Assembly (NCBI RefSeq): GCF_013520985.1 | Contig: NZ_JACDTY010000002.1 | Span: forward strand, 744,001-808,000 | Origin: Mesorhizobium neociceri | Lineage (GTDB): Bacteria > Pseudomonadota > Alphaproteobacteria > Rhizobiales > Rhizobiaceae | Length of the DNA: 64,000 nucleotides | Direction: 5' to 3' | In this document: positions 25,147 to 34,777 of the stretch, in pieces | Numbering within the stretch: the first letter of the stretch is position 1 | Layout of the letters: every line of letters starts with the position of its first letter | Position numbers and translations under genes: made by a program | Notes under the pieces: generated by a model | Seen by the model: the letters and a program-made list of their open reading frames with translations, nothing else | Told to the model about the DNA's origin: nothing | The model's database searches: none

Positions 25147-25461
25147 ATGAGCGACTGGGTCGAGGCCTGTGCGGCCGGCGATATCGATGAAGAGGATGTG
25201 ATGCGCTTCGATCATGGGGGCCGCACTTTCGCCATCTATCGCAGCCCCGACGATGATTATTTCGCCACGGATGGCCTGTGCACGCATGAGAAGGTGCATC
25301 TGGCCGATGGGCTGGTGATGGACGACATCATCGAATGCCCCAAGCACAATGGCCGCTTCAATTACAAGACCGGGGCGGCGCGCGGCGCGCCGGTCTGCGT
25401 CAACCTCGCGACCTATCCGGTGAAGGTCGAGGCCGGCAAAGTGCTGATCCAGATTGGATGA
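25147..25461 (+). CDS. mocE: Rieske-type ferredoxin MocE
   Basis: A 104-residue soluble [2Fe-2S] electron carrier. The Rieske motif is split as CTHEKVHLADG and ECPKHNGRF, giving the C-x-H and C-x-x-H ligands. It probably passes electrons from MocF to the oxygenase MocD. A strong GGAGG site lies 6 nt before ATG. The stop overlaps the mocF start (ATGA), so the two proteins are co-translated. Length is normal for this ferredoxin family. Confidence 0.9.
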   Translation: MSDWVEACAAGDIDEEDVMRFDHGGRTFAIYRSPDDDYFATDGLCTHEKVHLADGLVMDDIIECPKHNGRFNYKTGAARGAPVCVNLATYPVKVEAGKVLIQIG

Positions 25462-26696
25462 TGGTGATGCAAGCGGGGATGGTCATCATTGGCGCCGGCG
25501 AATGTGGCGGGCGGGCAGCCCTTGCGTTACGCGAGCTCGGCTATGACGGGTCAGTGACGCTGGTCGGCGACGAGCCGCATCTGCCCTATGAACGTCCGCC
25601 TCTGTCCAAGGATGCGATGATTAGCGATGCGCCTGAAATCAAGGCGATCGCCAGCGACGAAATGCTGACCGAGAAATCGATACGGCATATCCATTCCGTT
25701 CAAGCCGTAGGGATCGATCGTGCGGCGCATACGGTGCGGCTCTCGGACCGTTCTGTCCTGCCCTACGACAAACTGCTGCTGGCGACCGGCTCGACACCGC
25801 GCAGGCTGCCAATGCCCGGGTTGGGCGCGCGCTGTGTATACCTCCGCACCTTTGCCGACGCGCTCGCCATTCGCAGCCATCTGAGCCCGGGCAACCGTAT
25901 CGCGATCATTGGCGGCGGCTTCATCGGGCTAGAACTCGCGGCCGCGTCGCGCAAGCTCGGCGCCGCAGTTACCGTCATCGAGGCGCAGCCGCGTATCCTG
26001 ATGCGTGGTGTGCCGGCCGAGATCGCTGAAGTCATCCATGCCGCGCATGAAAGCGAAGGCGTGACCGTGCTTACCGGCGTGGGGATCGCCGATCTCGCCG
26101 ACGATGGCGCCAAGGTCCGCATCTCGTTCGCCGATGGACGGTCAATCGACGCCGATCTCGCCGTCATCGGCATCGGCGCCGTGCCGGTCACCGGACTTGC
26201 CGCCGAGGCGGGCCTGACCGTCGACAACGGCATTGCCGTCGACGGCGAACTCCAAACCAGCGATCCCGACATCTTTGCCGCCGGCGACTGCTGCTCCTTT
26301 CCGCTCGCTGTCTATGGCGGCCGGCGGGTGCGGCTGGAGGCCTGGCGCAACGCCCAGGAACAGGGCGCGCTGGCGGCCAGGAACATGCTGGGCGCCGACG
26401 AGGCGCATGCAGCCGTGCCGTGGTTCTGGTCGGATCAGTATGGGCTGTCGCTGCAGATCGCAGGGCTTTCCGACGAAGGCAAGACGACGGTGCGCCGCGA
26501 CCTTGGAGACGGCGCCTTCATCCTATTCCATCTCGCCGAAGATGGCAGGCTGGTGTCGGCAAGCGGCATCGGCCCCGGCAATGCGGTGGCGCGCGACATC
26601 AGGCTGGCCGAGATGCTGATCGCCAGGCGGGCAAGGCCGGCGCCGGAGGCGTTGGGTTCGCAGGATGTGAAGCTGAAGTCGTTGCTGGCGGCGTGA
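25458..26696 (+). CDS. mocF: FAD-dependent ferredoxin reductase MocF
   Basis: NAD(P)H:ferredoxin reductase of about 412 residues. It has an FAD dinucleotide fold (MVIIGAGECGGRAALAL), a second NAD-binding fold (IAIIGGGFIGLELAAA) and the late FAD motif DIFAAGDCCSFPL, the layout of oxygenase-coupled reductases. Translation can begin at ATG 25458 or 25461, both overlapping the mocE stop; 25458 was chosen for the ATGA overlap. It supplies electrons through MocE to MocD. Confidence 0.9.
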   Translation: MMVMQAGMVIIGAGECGGRAALALRELGYDGSVTLVGDEPHLPYERPPLSKDAMISDAPEIKAIASDEMLTEKSIRHIHSVQAVGIDRAAHTVRLSDRSVLPYDKLLLATGSTPRRLPMPGLGARCVYLRTFADALAIRSHLSPGNRIAIIGGGFIGLELAAASRKLGAAVTVIEAQPRILMRGVPAEIAEVIHAAHESEGVTVLTGVGIADLADDGAKVRISFADGRSIDADLAVIGIGAVPVTGLAAEAGLTVDNGIAVDGELQTSDPDIFAAGDCCSFPLAVYGGRRVRLEAWRNAQEQGALAARNMLGADEAHAAVPWFWSDQYGLSLQIAGLSDEGKTTVRRDLGDGAFILFHLAEDGRLVSASGIGPGNAVARDIRLAEMLIARRARPAPEALGSQDVKLKSLLAA

Positions 26697-26757
26697 GTCG
26701 CTCGGCCAATCGTTGAGACCTGCGCCGCAGACACCGCGAAGAAGGGCGACTGCGCCC

Positions 26758-27714
26758 CTAAAACAGCGCCTTCAGCTCGTCCAGCTTGTCGTTGACCAGC
26801 CAGCCGTAATAATTCTCTTCCGGCAGCTTTTCCGGTTCGCCGGCGGCGCGGCGCTTGTCGTTTTCGGCCTTCAGCGCATAGGCGCGCTGCTCGGGATTGC
26901 CGACATTGTAGAGCGTGGCGGTCAGCCCCGGATTGCCCGAAATGTCGAAGCCGGCAATGCTCTTGTAGGCGTCGATCGACTTGCGGATCGTCGCCGCCAC
27001 ATAGGGCAGCGTGAGGTCCGGGTCCATGATGGTCTTGTAGACCCCGTTCGGGTCGCCGACATCAAGCTCCGGCAGTCCCGAAACCTTGTGGACGAGATCA
27101 CTCATCTGCAGCGCGGTCAGCGGGTTGAGCTGGCCGAGGCCAAAGGTCTGGCCGGCATAATAGGGCTGGAAGAAGGTGGCGCCGAAGCGGTCGTTGGGAA
27201 AGCTTGTGCCACCGACGGTCTTGCCGCGGAAAGAGTGGTTCCACACCTGCTCGCGGCATTCCCACAGATCGTAGCTGTCGGACATTGTGCATTTCTTGAA
27301 TTCCGGCCGCTGCACGAAATCCGTTATGTCCTCGCCATCATAGGCGAAGGACAGCTTGCTGGAGAGGTAGGAGATCGCCTTGACGTAATAGGTCTGCAGC
27401 CGGTCGTAGGCGTCGACATTGTAGGTGTGCTCGCCGACGATGGCGCCGACGATATGCAAGGGGTTGATGCCGTAAGCGGCGGCCGCCTTCTTGATCTTGG
27501 CGCGCAGTTCGGCGTCACTCTGCAGCAGGGCATAGACCTTGCGGTATTTGGCCTGGAAGGTGGTGTTGGTGGCCTGGGTGCGACGGCTCGATGCGCCCGG
27601 GATGTCGGGCTGCACGGCATTGCGGTTGCCCGCCGGCACCAATGTTGCCGCGTCGGCGGCGAACAGCGTCGCCGCCAGCGTCAAGCCGAGAATGATCAGG
27701 ATCAGTTTTTTCAT
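26758..27714 (-). CDS. DUF1402 family exported protein
   Basis: A 318-residue protein with an N-terminal signal peptide (MKKLILIILGLTLAATLFAA). The mature part matches the uncharacterised DUF1402 family of rhizobia, with YGINPLHIVGAIVGEHTYN and FFQPYYAGQTFGLGQLNPLTAL. That pattern recalls lysozyme-like folds, so peptidoglycan contact is possible but unproven. An upstream in-frame ATG six codons earlier is an alternative. A 44-bp palindromic repeat lies immediately upstream. No operon partner is visible. Confidence 0.82.
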   Translation of the reverse strand: MKKLILIILGLTLAATLFAADAATLVPAGNRNAVQPDIPGASSRRTQATNTTFQAKYRKVYALLQSDAELRAKIKKAAAAYGINPLHIVGAIVGEHTYNVDAYDRLQTYYVKAISYLSSKLSFAYDGEDITDFVQRPEFKKCTMSDSYDLWECREQVWNHSFRGKTVGGTSFPNDRFGATFFQPYYAGQTFGLGQLNPLTALQMSDLVHKVSGLPELDVGDPNGVYKTIMDPDLTLPYVAATIRKSIDAYKSIAGFDISGNPGLTATLYNVGNPEQRAYALKAENDKRRAAGEPEKLPEENYYGWLVNDKLDELKALF

Positions 27715-27728
27715 GCGCCGCCGCCTAA

Positions 27729-27772
27729 GCAATTCCAGGAAAAGTGGGAAACGGTTTTCCGTCCGGAATTGC
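27729..27772. repeat. 44-bp palindromic repeat, copy 3 (reverse orientation)
   Basis: The reverse complement differs from 19466-19509 at one base. It lies 15 nt upstream of the DUF1402 start, within or next to its 5' untranslated region. Confidence 0.88.
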
Positions 27773-27938
27773 GTCTAGAGAATTGCCGCGCAAACTAGGG
27801 AGTGCTCCCGGTTGAGTCGAGAGTGCCCCTGCACCCGGCAAGACGAAAGGTGGCCCGATGATACCATCCGGCCACACATCATGCTGTTTGCCGGAAATTG
27901 TTGCCTGAACCGGCGCCGGACTGATCCGGCGCCCCCGT

Positions 27939-29252
27939 TTAAAGGATGAATCGCGACAAATCTGTGTTTCTGGAGAGGTCGCCGACATGCTTTTCCACAT
28001 AGGCGGCGTCGATGGTCACGCTGGTGCCATTGCGGTCCGGCGCGTCATACGAGATCTCGTCCAGCACGCGCTCCATCACCGTCTGCAGGCGCCGGGCGCC
28101 GATGTTTTCGACGCTGGCGTTGAGGTCGACGGCGATGCCGGCCAGCGAATCGATGGCGTCGTCGGTGAAGGTCAGGTCGACGCCCTCGGTCTTCATCAGC
28201 GCGATATACTGCTTGATCAGGCTGGCCTCGGTCTCGGTCAGGATGCGGACGAAATCGTCCTTCTCCAGCGCCCGCAACTCGACTCGGATCGGCAGGCGGC
28301 CTTGCAACTCCGGCAACAGGTCCGACGGCTTCGATACGTGGAACGCGCCCGAGGCGATGAACAGGATGTGGTCGGTCTTCAACGGCCCGTATTTGGTCGC
28401 CACCGTCGTGCCTTCGATCAGCGGCAGCAGGTCGCGCTGCACGCCTTCGCGTGAAACGCCGGCGCCCATGCCGCCTTCGCGCGAGGCGATCTTGTCGATC
28501 TCGTCGAGGAAGACGATGCCGTCGTTCTCGGTCGCATCCAGCGCCAGGCGCACGACCTCGTCCTGATCGAGCAGCTTGTCGGACTCGTCGTTGACCAGCA
28601 GCGCGTAAGATTCCTTCACCGTCGTCTTGCGCGCCTTGGTCTTCTTGCCGCCCATCGCCTTCGACAGCATATCGTTGATGTTGAGCACGCCGATATTGGC
28701 ACCCGGCATGCCGGGAATCTCGAAGCCGGGCATGCCGCCGGTACCGGTGTCGGCGACCTCGATCTCGATTTCCTTGTCGTCTAGCTCGCCGTCGCGCAGC
28801 TTCTTGCGGAAGCTGTCGCGGGTGGCCGGGCTCGCCGTCTTGCCGACCAGGGCCTCCAGCACGCGCTCCTCGGCGTTGAGGTGGGCGCGCGCCTTGACGT
28901 CCTCGCGCATCTTGTCGCGCACCAGGCCGATGGCGATCTCGACGAGGTCGCGGATGATCTGCTCGACATCACGGCCGACATAGCCGACTTCGGTGAACTT
29001 GGTCGCTTCGACCTTGACGAAGGGCGCGCCGGCGAGCCGCGCCAGGCGGCGCGAGATCTCGGTCTTGCCGACGCCGGTCGGGCCGATCATCAGGATGTTC
29101 TTCGGCATCACCTCTTCGCGCATCTGGCCTTCCAGCTGCTGGCGGCGCCAGCGATTGCGCAAGGCGATGGCCACGGCGCGCTTGGCGTCCTTCTGGCCAA
29201 TGATGAAGCGGTCGAGTTCCGAAACGATTTCACGGGGAGAGAAGGTGGTCAT
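27939..29252 (-). CDS. hslU: HslU, ATPase subunit of the HslVU protease
   Basis: AAA+ unfoldase that feeds substrates to HslV. The 437-residue protein has Walker [11 protein letters not shown] (about residue 58), the pore motif [11 protein letters not shown], Walker [12 protein letters not shown] and the C-terminal RFIL tail that activates HslV. The ATG at 29252 gives the normal [14 protein letters not shown] start. It follows the DUF2585 gene by 4 nt and is co-directional with hslV, from which it is separated by two unrelated genes. Confidence 0.97.
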   Translation of the reverse strand: MTTFSPREIVSELDRFIIGQKDAKRAVAIALRNRWRRQQLEGQMREEVMPKNILMIGPTGVGKTEISRRLARLAGAPFVKVEATKFTEVGYVGRDVEQIIRDLVEIAIGLVRDKMREDVKARAHLNAEERVLEALVGKTASPATRDSFRKKLRDGELDDKEIEIEVADTGTGGMPGFEIPGMPGANIGVLNINDMLSKAMGGKKTKARKTTVKESYALLVNDESDKLLDQDEVVRLALDATENDGIVFLDEIDKIASREGGMGAGVSREGVQRDLLPLIEGTTVATKYGPLKTDHILFIASGAFHVSKPSDLLPELQGRLPIRVELRALEKDDFVRILTETEASLIKQYIALMKTEGVDLTFTDDAIDSLAGIAVDLNASVENIGARRLQTVMERVLDEISYDAPDRNGTSVTIDAAYVEKHVGDLSRNTDLSRFIL

Positions 29253-29256
29253 ATCA

Positions 29257-29856
29257 CTACATTCCACTTTGCCACTGCTTGATGGACTCGAACGGATGCA
29301 GCAGCATGATCACGTTGAGCGTCAGATTGTCCCGGATGAGGTAGCCGACACCCAGTTCGAAGATGATGGCGAGGCCGACGACGACTGATATAGGTAGCTT
29401 TCTGGCCATCACAAATCCCAGCACCATGGCCAGTGTGTCGGACACCGAATTGATGATCGAGTCGCCGTAGTAATCCAGCGAAATGGTGCCGGCCCGGTAG
29501 CGGTCGATGATGAACGGGCTGTTTTCCAGGAGCTCCCAGCCGCCTTCGATGACGACCGCAAACGCCAGGCGCAGGCCGATCGGCGAACGCGGAAACAGGA
29601 ACCAGGCCAAGGCGTAGAACAGGAAGCCGTGGATGATGTGGGAGAAGGTGTACCAGTCGGAAATGTGCTGTGAATTCTCCGAACTGTTCACCACGCCGTG
29701 CCAGAGTTTGACGTAGCCGCAGGTGCAGATCGGCGTGCGGCCCATGCCGTATAGCGCGCCGGCCTGGAAGATGAGCAGAGCGAGCACGAGCAGAAGCCCC
29801 ATCCGCCAGCTGTCTTCGTCGGCCGAGTAATTTTTGTCCCCGCCCAGTGTCGTCAT
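29257..29856 (-). CDS. DUF2585 / UPF0314 membrane protein
   Basis: A 199-residue integral membrane protein with about five hydrophobic segments and the conserved [20 protein letters not shown] and [19 protein letters not shown] motifs of the UPF0314/DUF2585 family, in which His, Trp and Glu residues are conserved. The function is unknown. ATG at 29856 has GGGGGAATAA upstream. It lies between a GNAT gene and hslU with almost no spacing, so it is probably co-expressed with the heat-shock protease. Confidence 0.85.
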   Translation of the reverse strand: MTTLGGDKNYSADEDSWRMGLLLVLALLIFQAGALYGMGRTPICTCGYVKLWHGVVNSSENSQHISDWYTFSHIIHGFLFYALAWFLFPRSPIGLRLAFAVVIEGGWELLENSPFIIDRYRAGTISLDYYGDSIINSVSDTLAMVLGFVMARKLPISVVVGLAIIFELGVGYLIRDNLTLNVIMLLHPFESIKQWQSGM

Positions 29857-29860
29857 CAGG

Positions 29861-30397
29861 TTATTCCCCCTCTTGCGCGTCGCCTTCGGCATCGACGGCC
29901 ATCAGCACGACGTCCCCATATTCCGAGTGCCTGCGATCGATAGCCCTGAAGCCCGCCTTTTCATAGGCGCGGATGGCGCGGCCATTGTCGGGATGCGGAT
30001 CGATGATGACGCGCGGCGCGCCCTCCTCGAACAGCTGTTCGACGAACTGCCTGACGATGGCCGAACCATGGCCTTTGCCGACGAGGTCCGGCACGCCGAT
30101 CGACAGATCGATGCCGAGCGTGCCGAAAGGCTGGTCGGCATAGGGATGGCCGTCCTCCAGATGCGGATCGTAGCTCTGCAGATAGGCGATCGGCCTGCCG
30201 TCGAGTTCGACGATCAGCGGCTCGACGGAAATCGAGTCGATGTTCTCCCGAATCCCTGCAATTTCGGTCTCCGGATCGTCCCACCATTGCGCGACATGCG
30301 GCTCGCCCAGCCAGCCGGCAATCATCGGCAGGTCCCTTTCGGTCACCGGCCGAAAATCATAGAGCACCGCCGACTCAGGCGGCATCGAGCGTTTCAA
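29861..30397 (-). CDS. GNAT-family N-acetyltransferase (aminoglycoside 6'-acetyltransferase-like)
   Basis: A 178-residue acetyl-CoA-dependent acetyltransferase. It has the AAC(6')-like layout: [28 protein letters not shown] at the N-terminus, then [27 protein letters not shown], where the V-G-K-G-H-G run is the acetyl-CoA loop. The substrate is unknown; resemblance alone does not show resistance activity. Its start overlaps the end of hslV by about 23 nt (10 nt if MPPES is used), so it is translationally linked to hslV. Confidence 0.85.
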   Translation of the reverse strand: MKRSMPPESAVLYDFRPVTERDLPMIAGWLGEPHVAQWWDDPETEIAGIRENIDSISVEPLIVELDGRPIAYLQSYDPHLEDGHPYADQPFGTLGIDLSIGVPDLVGKGHGSAIVRQFVEQLFEEGAPRVIIDPHPDNGRAIRAYEKAGFRAIDRRHSEYGDVVLMAVDAEGDAQEGE

Positions 30398-30926
30398 TGA
30401 CGAAATTGTTGTTGGTGTAGACGCAGATGTCGGAGGCGATCTGCATCGCCTTGCGGGCGATCTCCTCGGCGTCCTTGTCGGAGTCCATCAGCGCGCGGGC
30501 GGCGGCCAGAGCGTAATTGCCGCCGGAGCCGATGGCCATGACGCCGAATTCGGGTTCGAGCACGTCGCCGGTGCCGGTCAGCGCCAGCGACACCGACTTG
30601 TCGGCAACCAGCATCATCGCTTCCAGCCGACGCAGATAGCGATCGGTGCGCCAGTCCTTGGCGAGCTCGACGCAGGCGCGTGTTAATTGGTCGGGATATT
30701 GTTCGAGCTTGGCTTCCAGCCGCTCAAGCAGGGTGAAGGCGTCCGCCGTGGCACCGGCGAAACCGGCAATGACGTTGCCGCCCTTGCCGATGCGGCGCAC
30801 CTTCTTGGCGTTGCCTTTCATGATGGTCTGGCCAAGGCTGACCTGGCCGTCGCCGGCGATCACCACCTTGTTGCCCTTGCGCACCGTCACGATGGTCGTG
30901 GCGTGCATGGTCAGTTCATTCGACAT
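30375..30926 (-). CDS. hslV: HslV, peptidase subunit of the HslVU protease
   Basis: Proteasome-like threonine peptidase, 183 residues. After a short leader (MSNELTMHA) the catalytic TTIVTVRKG begins at Thr10, the expected mature N-terminus. [19 protein letters not shown] and [14 protein letters not shown] are family landmarks. ATG at 30926 has GGAGC 5 nt upstream; a longer frame is not family-like. It forms an operon with a GNAT gene, DUF2585 and hslU. A possible RpoH-type -35 lies at 31091-31096. Confidence 0.96.
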   Translation of the reverse strand: MSNELTMHATTIVTVRKGNKVVIAGDGQVSLGQTIMKGNAKKVRRIGKGGNVIAGFAGATADAFTLLERLEAKLEQYPDQLTRACVELAKDWRTDRYLRRLEAMMLVADKSVSLALTGTGDVLEPEFGVMAIGSGGNYALAAARALMDSDKDAEEIARKAMQIASDICVYTNNNFVIETLDAA

Positions 30927-31067
30927 TTGTAGCTCCGATTCGCGCGATCCCGATAAGGCGATTGGCGCGGGATTTCGATCGGCCATATGTATGCATGGGG
31001 CTAACGATTGCAAACCGCCTTCGGCATGGCCGATGGAAGCCCGCATCGCAACTGGCCATCGCCGGAT

Positions 31068-31096
31068 CATGCTGCTAGAAGGCTTTCGTTTTCAAG
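31068..31096 (-). promoter_or_regulatory. Possible heat-shock (RpoH) promoter for hslV
   Basis: CTTGAA at 31096-31091 on the minus strand, inside GCTTGAAAA, matches the RpoH -35. The -10 about 17 nt downstream (near GCATGAT) is poor. It would give a 5' leader of about 135 nt. Confidence 0.25.
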
Positions 31097-31166
31097 CAAA
31101 TGAGCGCTTGGAGGCATTGTCTTTACGTTTCGCCCCAGTCGTGTGCCCAAAGACAAGGACAAGGTC

Positions 31167-31766
31167 ATGGCGTCCCGTTCCGCCGAAGTCAGCCGCAAGA
31201 CCAAGGAAACCGACATCGCCGTGTCGGTCCATGTCGACGGCACCGGTATCTCCGACATGTCGACGGGCGTCGGCTTCTTCGACCATATGCTGGACCAGCT
31301 GTCGCGCCACTCGCTGATCGACATCACGGTCAAGGCCAAGGGCGACCTGCACATAGACGACCACCACACGGTCGAGGATACCGGCATTGCGATTGGCCAG
31401 GCGCTGGCCAAGGCGCTGGGCGAGCGGCGCGGCATTATGCGCTATGCCTCGATTGATCTCGCCATGGACGAAACGCTGACACGCGCGGCGATCGACGTGT
31501 CCGGCCGGCCGTTCCTGGTCTGGAACGTCGCCTTCTCGTCGCCGAAGATCGGCACGTTCGACACCGAACTGGTGCGCGAATTCTTCCAGGCGCTGGCGCA
31601 GAATGCCGGCATCACGCTGCATGTCACCAATCACTACGGCGCCAACAACCACCATATCGCCGAGACCTGCTTCAAGGCGGTTGCGCGTGCGCTGCGTGCA
31701 GCACTGGAGCGCGACCCGCGCCAGCCAGACGCGGTTCCCTCCACCAAGGGATCTCTGAAAGGGTAG
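31167..31766 (+). CDS. hisB: Imidazoleglycerol-phosphate dehydratase HisB
   Basis: Manganese-dependent dehydratase of histidine synthesis, monofunctional form of 199 residues. The family motifs are [33 protein letters not shown] (His ligands) and [20 protein letters not shown] at 31167 has AAGGA upstream; an ATG eight codons earlier is an alternative. It is the first gene of a compact his cluster running to hisE and lies 240 nt from the divergent hslV. Confidence 0.97.
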   Translation: MASRSAEVSRKTKETDIAVSVHVDGTGISDMSTGVGFFDHMLDQLSRHSLIDITVKAKGDLHIDDHHTVEDTGIAIGQALAKALGERRGIMRYASIDLAMDETLTRAAIDVSGRPFLVWNVAFSSPKIGTFDTELVREFFQALAQNAGITLHVTNHYGANNHHIAETCFKAVARALRAALERDPRQPDAVPSTKGSLKG

Positions 31767-31770
31767 GCTG

Positions 31771-32247
31771 ATGGCCATCTATGTCGTGATGGAACCGCCA
31801 GGCCGCACCGAGGCGGCCGACGCAACCATTTTTGTCCGCGACGGGTTCTCCTGGCTGGCTTTCCTGCTGGCGCCGCTATGGCTCGCCTGGCACCGGCTGT
31901 GGGTCGAGGCCGCGCTCGCCTTTGTCGCCATGGGCGTCATCTCGCTGCTCGGCCAAAGGCTGGGGCTGGATTGGGCGAGCTCGGCGCTGTCGCTGCTGGT
32001 CTCGCTCTATATCGGGCTGGAAGGCCAAGGGTTGCGCATCGCAGCACTTCGCCGCCGCGGCTGGCATGAATGGGGCGTCATCCAAGCCGACAATCAGGAC
32101 GATGCCGATATCCGCCAGACGCTGGATGCCGAGGCACTCGCCGATGAACCGGCGCCGATGCCGCGCATCGTGCCCGACGCCAGCCTTGCCCGGCCGGCGC
32201 AGACCGGGCTGACGCTCGGGCTGACCCACACGTCGGGAAAAGCCTGA
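31771..32247 (+). CDS. DUF2628 small membrane protein
   Basis: A 158-residue protein with two to three hydrophobic segments (about residues 28-45, 48-63 and 66-82) and a soluble, acidic then proline-rich C-terminus. It matches the DUF2628 family, often found between hisB and hisH in rhizobia. It starts 4 nt after hisB and ends 1 nt before hisH, so it is part of the his transcript. Function unknown; no enzymatic motif is seen. Confidence 0.83.
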   Translation: MAIYVVMEPPGRTEAADATIFVRDGFSWLAFLLAPLWLAWHRLWVEAALAFVAMGVISLLGQRLGLDWASSALSLLVSLYIGLEGQGLRIAALRRRGWHEWGVIQADNQDDADIRQTLDAEALADEPAPMPRIVPDASLARPAQTGLTLGLTHTSGKA

Positions 32248-32248
32248 G

Positions 32249-32899
32249 ATGCGGGTTGCTATCATCGACTACGGGTCGGGCAATCTGCGCTCGGCCACCA
32301 AGGCCTTCGAGCGCGCCGCGCATGAGGCCGGCATTGCCGCGACAATCGAGCTGACCGCCGATGCCGAACGGGTGCGCAGCGCCGACCGCATCGTGCTCCC
32401 CGGCGTCGGCGCCTATGCCGATTGCGCGGCCGGCCTGCGCGGCGTCGCCGGCATGTGGGAAGCGGTGGAGGAGGTGGCGATCGCCAAGGCGCGGCCGTTC
32501 CTCGGCATCTGCGTCGGCATGCAGCTGATGTCGCAGCGCGGCCTGGAAAAGACCGTGACCAAAGGCTTTGGCTGGATTGCCGGCGACGTCAAGGAGATCA
32601 CGCCGGCCGATCCAGTGCTGAAAATCCCGCAAATCGGCTGGAACACCATCGATCTCAGCCGTAAGCATCCGCTGTTTTCCGGTATTGCGACGGGAGCCAA
32701 GGGCCTGCACGCCTATTTCGTCCATTCCTACCACCTCGATGCCCAAAAGGCCGACGAAGTGTTGGCCGTTGCCGACTATGGCGGCGCGGTGACGGCGGCC
32801 GTCGCGCGCGGCAACCTCGCCGGCACGCAGTTCCACCCCGAAAAGAGCCAGGCGCTCGGCCTGGCGCTGATCACCAATTTCCTGCGCTGGAGGCCCTGA
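32249..32899 (+). CDS. hisH: Imidazole glycerol phosphate synthase glutaminase subunit HisH
   Basis: Class I glutamine amidotransferase that passes ammonia to HisF. The 216-residue protein shows the oxyanion region [12 protein letters not shown], the nucleophile Cys in [12 protein letters not shown] (about residue 88) and the catalytic His and Glu in [14 protein letters not shown]. It starts 1 nt after the DUF2628 gene. Length is typical. Confidence 0.97.
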   Translation: MRVAIIDYGSGNLRSATKAFERAAHEAGIAATIELTADAERVRSADRIVLPGVGAYADCAAGLRGVAGMWEAVEEVAIAKARPFLGICVGMQLMSQRGLEKTVTKGFGWIAGDVKEITPADPVLKIPQIGWNTIDLSRKHPLFSGIATGAKGLHAYFVHSYHLDAQKADEVLAVADYGGAVTAAVARGNLAGTQFHPEKSQALGLALITNFLRWRP

Positions 32900-32904
32900 G
32901 AACC

Positions 32905-33195
32905 ATGAGCAAGAAGGGCTATTGGATGGCTATGGTCGATGTTCGCGACCCCGAGGTCTACAAGCAATATATTGCGGCGAATGCCGTGGCTTTTGCCAAA
33001 TACGGGGCGAAATTCGTGGTCCGGTCCGGGCGCTATGCCAACCCGGAGCAACCGACAGGCAATCGCCATGTGCTGGTGGAGTTCGAGTCCTACGATGTGG
33101 CCGTCGCCTGCTATCACTCGCCGGAGTATCAGGAGGCGTCGAAATACAGGCTCGCCGCCTCGACCGGCCATTTCGTCATCGTCGAGGGTGCCTGA
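32905..33195 (+). CDS. DUF1330 family protein
   Basis: A 96-residue ferredoxin-like-fold protein of the DUF1330 family (dimeric alpha-beta barrel), with [17 protein letters not shown] at the start and [23 protein letters not shown]. Members are common in proteobacteria and have no firm function. It lies between hisH (5 nt before) and hisA (2 nt after), so it is co-expressed with histidine genes; a direct role in the pathway is not shown. Confidence 0.88.
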   Translation: MSKKGYWMAMVDVRDPEVYKQYIAANAVAFAKYGAKFVVRSGRYANPEQPTGNRHVLVEFESYDVAVACYHSPEYQEASKYRLAASTGHFVIVEGA

Positions 33196-33197
33196 CT

Positions 33198-33944
33198 GTG
33201 ATCCTATTTCCGGCCATCGACCTCAAGGACGGCAAATGCGTGCGGCTGAAGCACGGCGATATGGCGACCGCGACGATCTACAATGACGACCCGGCAGCCC
33301 AGGCCAAGGCCTTCGAGGACCAGGGTTTTGAATGGTTGCACGTCGTCGACCTCAACGGCGCCTTCAAGGGCCAGAGCGTCAACAGCGCGGCGGTCGGCGC
33401 CATCCTCAAGGCGACGAAAAACCCGGTGCAGCTCGGCGGCGGCATTCGCACGCTGGCGCAGATCGAGGATTGGCTCGACCGCGGCCTGGCGCGCGTCATT
33501 CTCGGCACGGTGGCGGTGCGCGATCCCGACCTGGTGAAGCAAGCCTGCAAGGAATTCCCCGGCAAGATCGCCGTTGGCGTCGACGCCAAGGGCGGCAAGG
33601 TGGCGGTCGAGGGCTGGGCCGAGGCCTCCAGCCTCGGCGTCATCGAACTGGCACAGAAATTCGAGGGTGCCGGCGTTGCCGCCATCATCTACACCGACAT
33701 CGACCGCGACGGCGTTCTGACCGGCATCAACTGGGATGCCACGATCGACCTCGCCGACGCAGTGTCGATCCCGGTCATCGCTTCGGGCGGGCTCGCCTCG
33801 ATCGCCGACGTCGTGCGCATGACCATGCCCGACGCCAAAAAACTCGAAGGCGCGATCTCCGGCCGTGCGCTCTATGACGGGCGCATCGATCCGGCCGAGG
33901 CGCTGGCGGTGCTGCAAGGCGCGGCAATGGAGACCCGATCTTGA
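33198..33944 (+). CDS. hisA: ProFAR isomerase HisA
   Basis: Phosphoribosylformimino-5-aminoimidazole carboxamide ribotide isomerase, a TIM barrel of 248 residues. It starts with GTG (33198), giving [17 protein letters not shown], with the catalytic Asp in that strand. It has [16 protein letters not shown] and [14 protein letters not shown], which holds the second catalytic Asp and a phosphate-binding site. A long upstream frame extension overlaps DUF1330 and was rejected. Its stop overlaps the TTG start of the arginase-like gene (TTGA). Confidence 0.97.
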   Translation: MILFPAIDLKDGKCVRLKHGDMATATIYNDDPAAQAKAFEDQGFEWLHVVDLNGAFKGQSVNSAAVGAILKATKNPVQLGGGIRTLAQIEDWLDRGLARVILGTVAVRDPDLVKQACKEFPGKIAVGVDAKGGKVAVEGWAEASSLGVIELAQKFEGAGVAAIIYTDIDRDGVLTGINWDATIDLADAVSIPVIASGGLASIADVVRMTMPDAKKLEGAISGRALYDGRIDPAEALAVLQGAAMETRS

Positions 33945-34777
33945 AAATCTCCATCATCCTAGCCTCCTATGACAGCGGCCACTATCACGGCGGCATGGGC
34001 CAAGGCCCGGACGCGCTGATTTCTGGCGGGCTCGTCGATGCGCTGACATTGGCCGGGCATGACGTCGTCGTTACCGATATCGGCAGGGTGGGCGAGGAGC
34101 AGGAACGTGAGATCGCCACCGGCTTTGCGGTCTGCAGTGCCGTCTCCGGCGAAGTCCGCATCGCCATCGACCGCGGCCGGTTTCCGATCGTGCTGGCCGG
34201 CAACTGCCTGACATCAGCCGGCGCTGTCGCCGGCGAGGGTGCCGATGCGATCATCTGGGCCGACCAGCATGGCGATCTCAACACGCCGGAAACGTCCGTC
34301 TACGGCTTTCTCGACGGCATGGCGCTGGCGACGGTCCTAGGGCTGTGCTGGAAGCCGATGGCATCGGCCATCCCAGGCTTCAAGGCGATCGATCCGGCAA
34401 GCTGCGTGCTGGTCAATGCGCGCGACCTCGACCCCGCCGAAACGGAGCTGTTGAAGACGCTGCCGGTCATCCGCACCGAATGCCCCAACTGGGCCATGGC
34501 CTGCGGCAGATTGAAGGCGCCGGACGCAAAGCGGGTGCACCTGCATCTCGACCTCGACGTGCACGACCCCGAGGCGCTGCAAGCCAACCGCTACACCACG
34601 CCGGGCGGCCCCGAGCCGAAACAGCTGCGCCAGGCGGTGTGCGGCATGGCCGGCCTGCTGCCGATTTCCGGCATCACCATCTCGGCTTACGATCCGGCCT
34701 TCGACGCGCAGGCTGAGGTTCCGCCGCTGGTCGGCGAACTGCTCACCGAGCTGCTGGCGACGATGGAGAAGGACTGA
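33941..34777 (+). CDS. Arginase/agmatinase-family protein with altered first metal site
   Basis: A 278-residue ureohydrolase-fold protein. Two metal motifs are present: [13 protein letters not shown] (D-x-H-x-D, about residues 108-112) and [12 protein letters not shown] (D-x-D-x-x-D). The first canonical motif GGDHS is replaced by AGNCLTS, so the first His ligand is missing and a Cys is nearby. This variant occurs in an uncharacterised subgroup of the family (recalled, not searched). It starts with TTG overlapping the hisA stop and shares one base with hisF, so it is translationally embedded in the his operon. Whether it acts as a formimino- or guanidino-hydrolase is unknown. Confidence 0.82.
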   Translation: MKISIILASYDSGHYHGGMGQGPDALISGGLVDALTLAGHDVVVTDIGRVGEEQEREIATGFAVCSAVSGEVRIAIDRGRFPIVLAGNCLTSAGAVAGEGADAIIWADQHGDLNTPETSVYGFLDGMALATVLGLCWKPMASAIPGFKAIDPASCVLVNARDLDPAETELLKTLPVIRTECPNWAMACGRLKAPDAKRVHLHLDLDVHDPEALQANRYTTPGGPEPKQLRQAVCGMAGLLPISGITISAYDPAFDAQAEVPPLVGELLTELLATMEKD

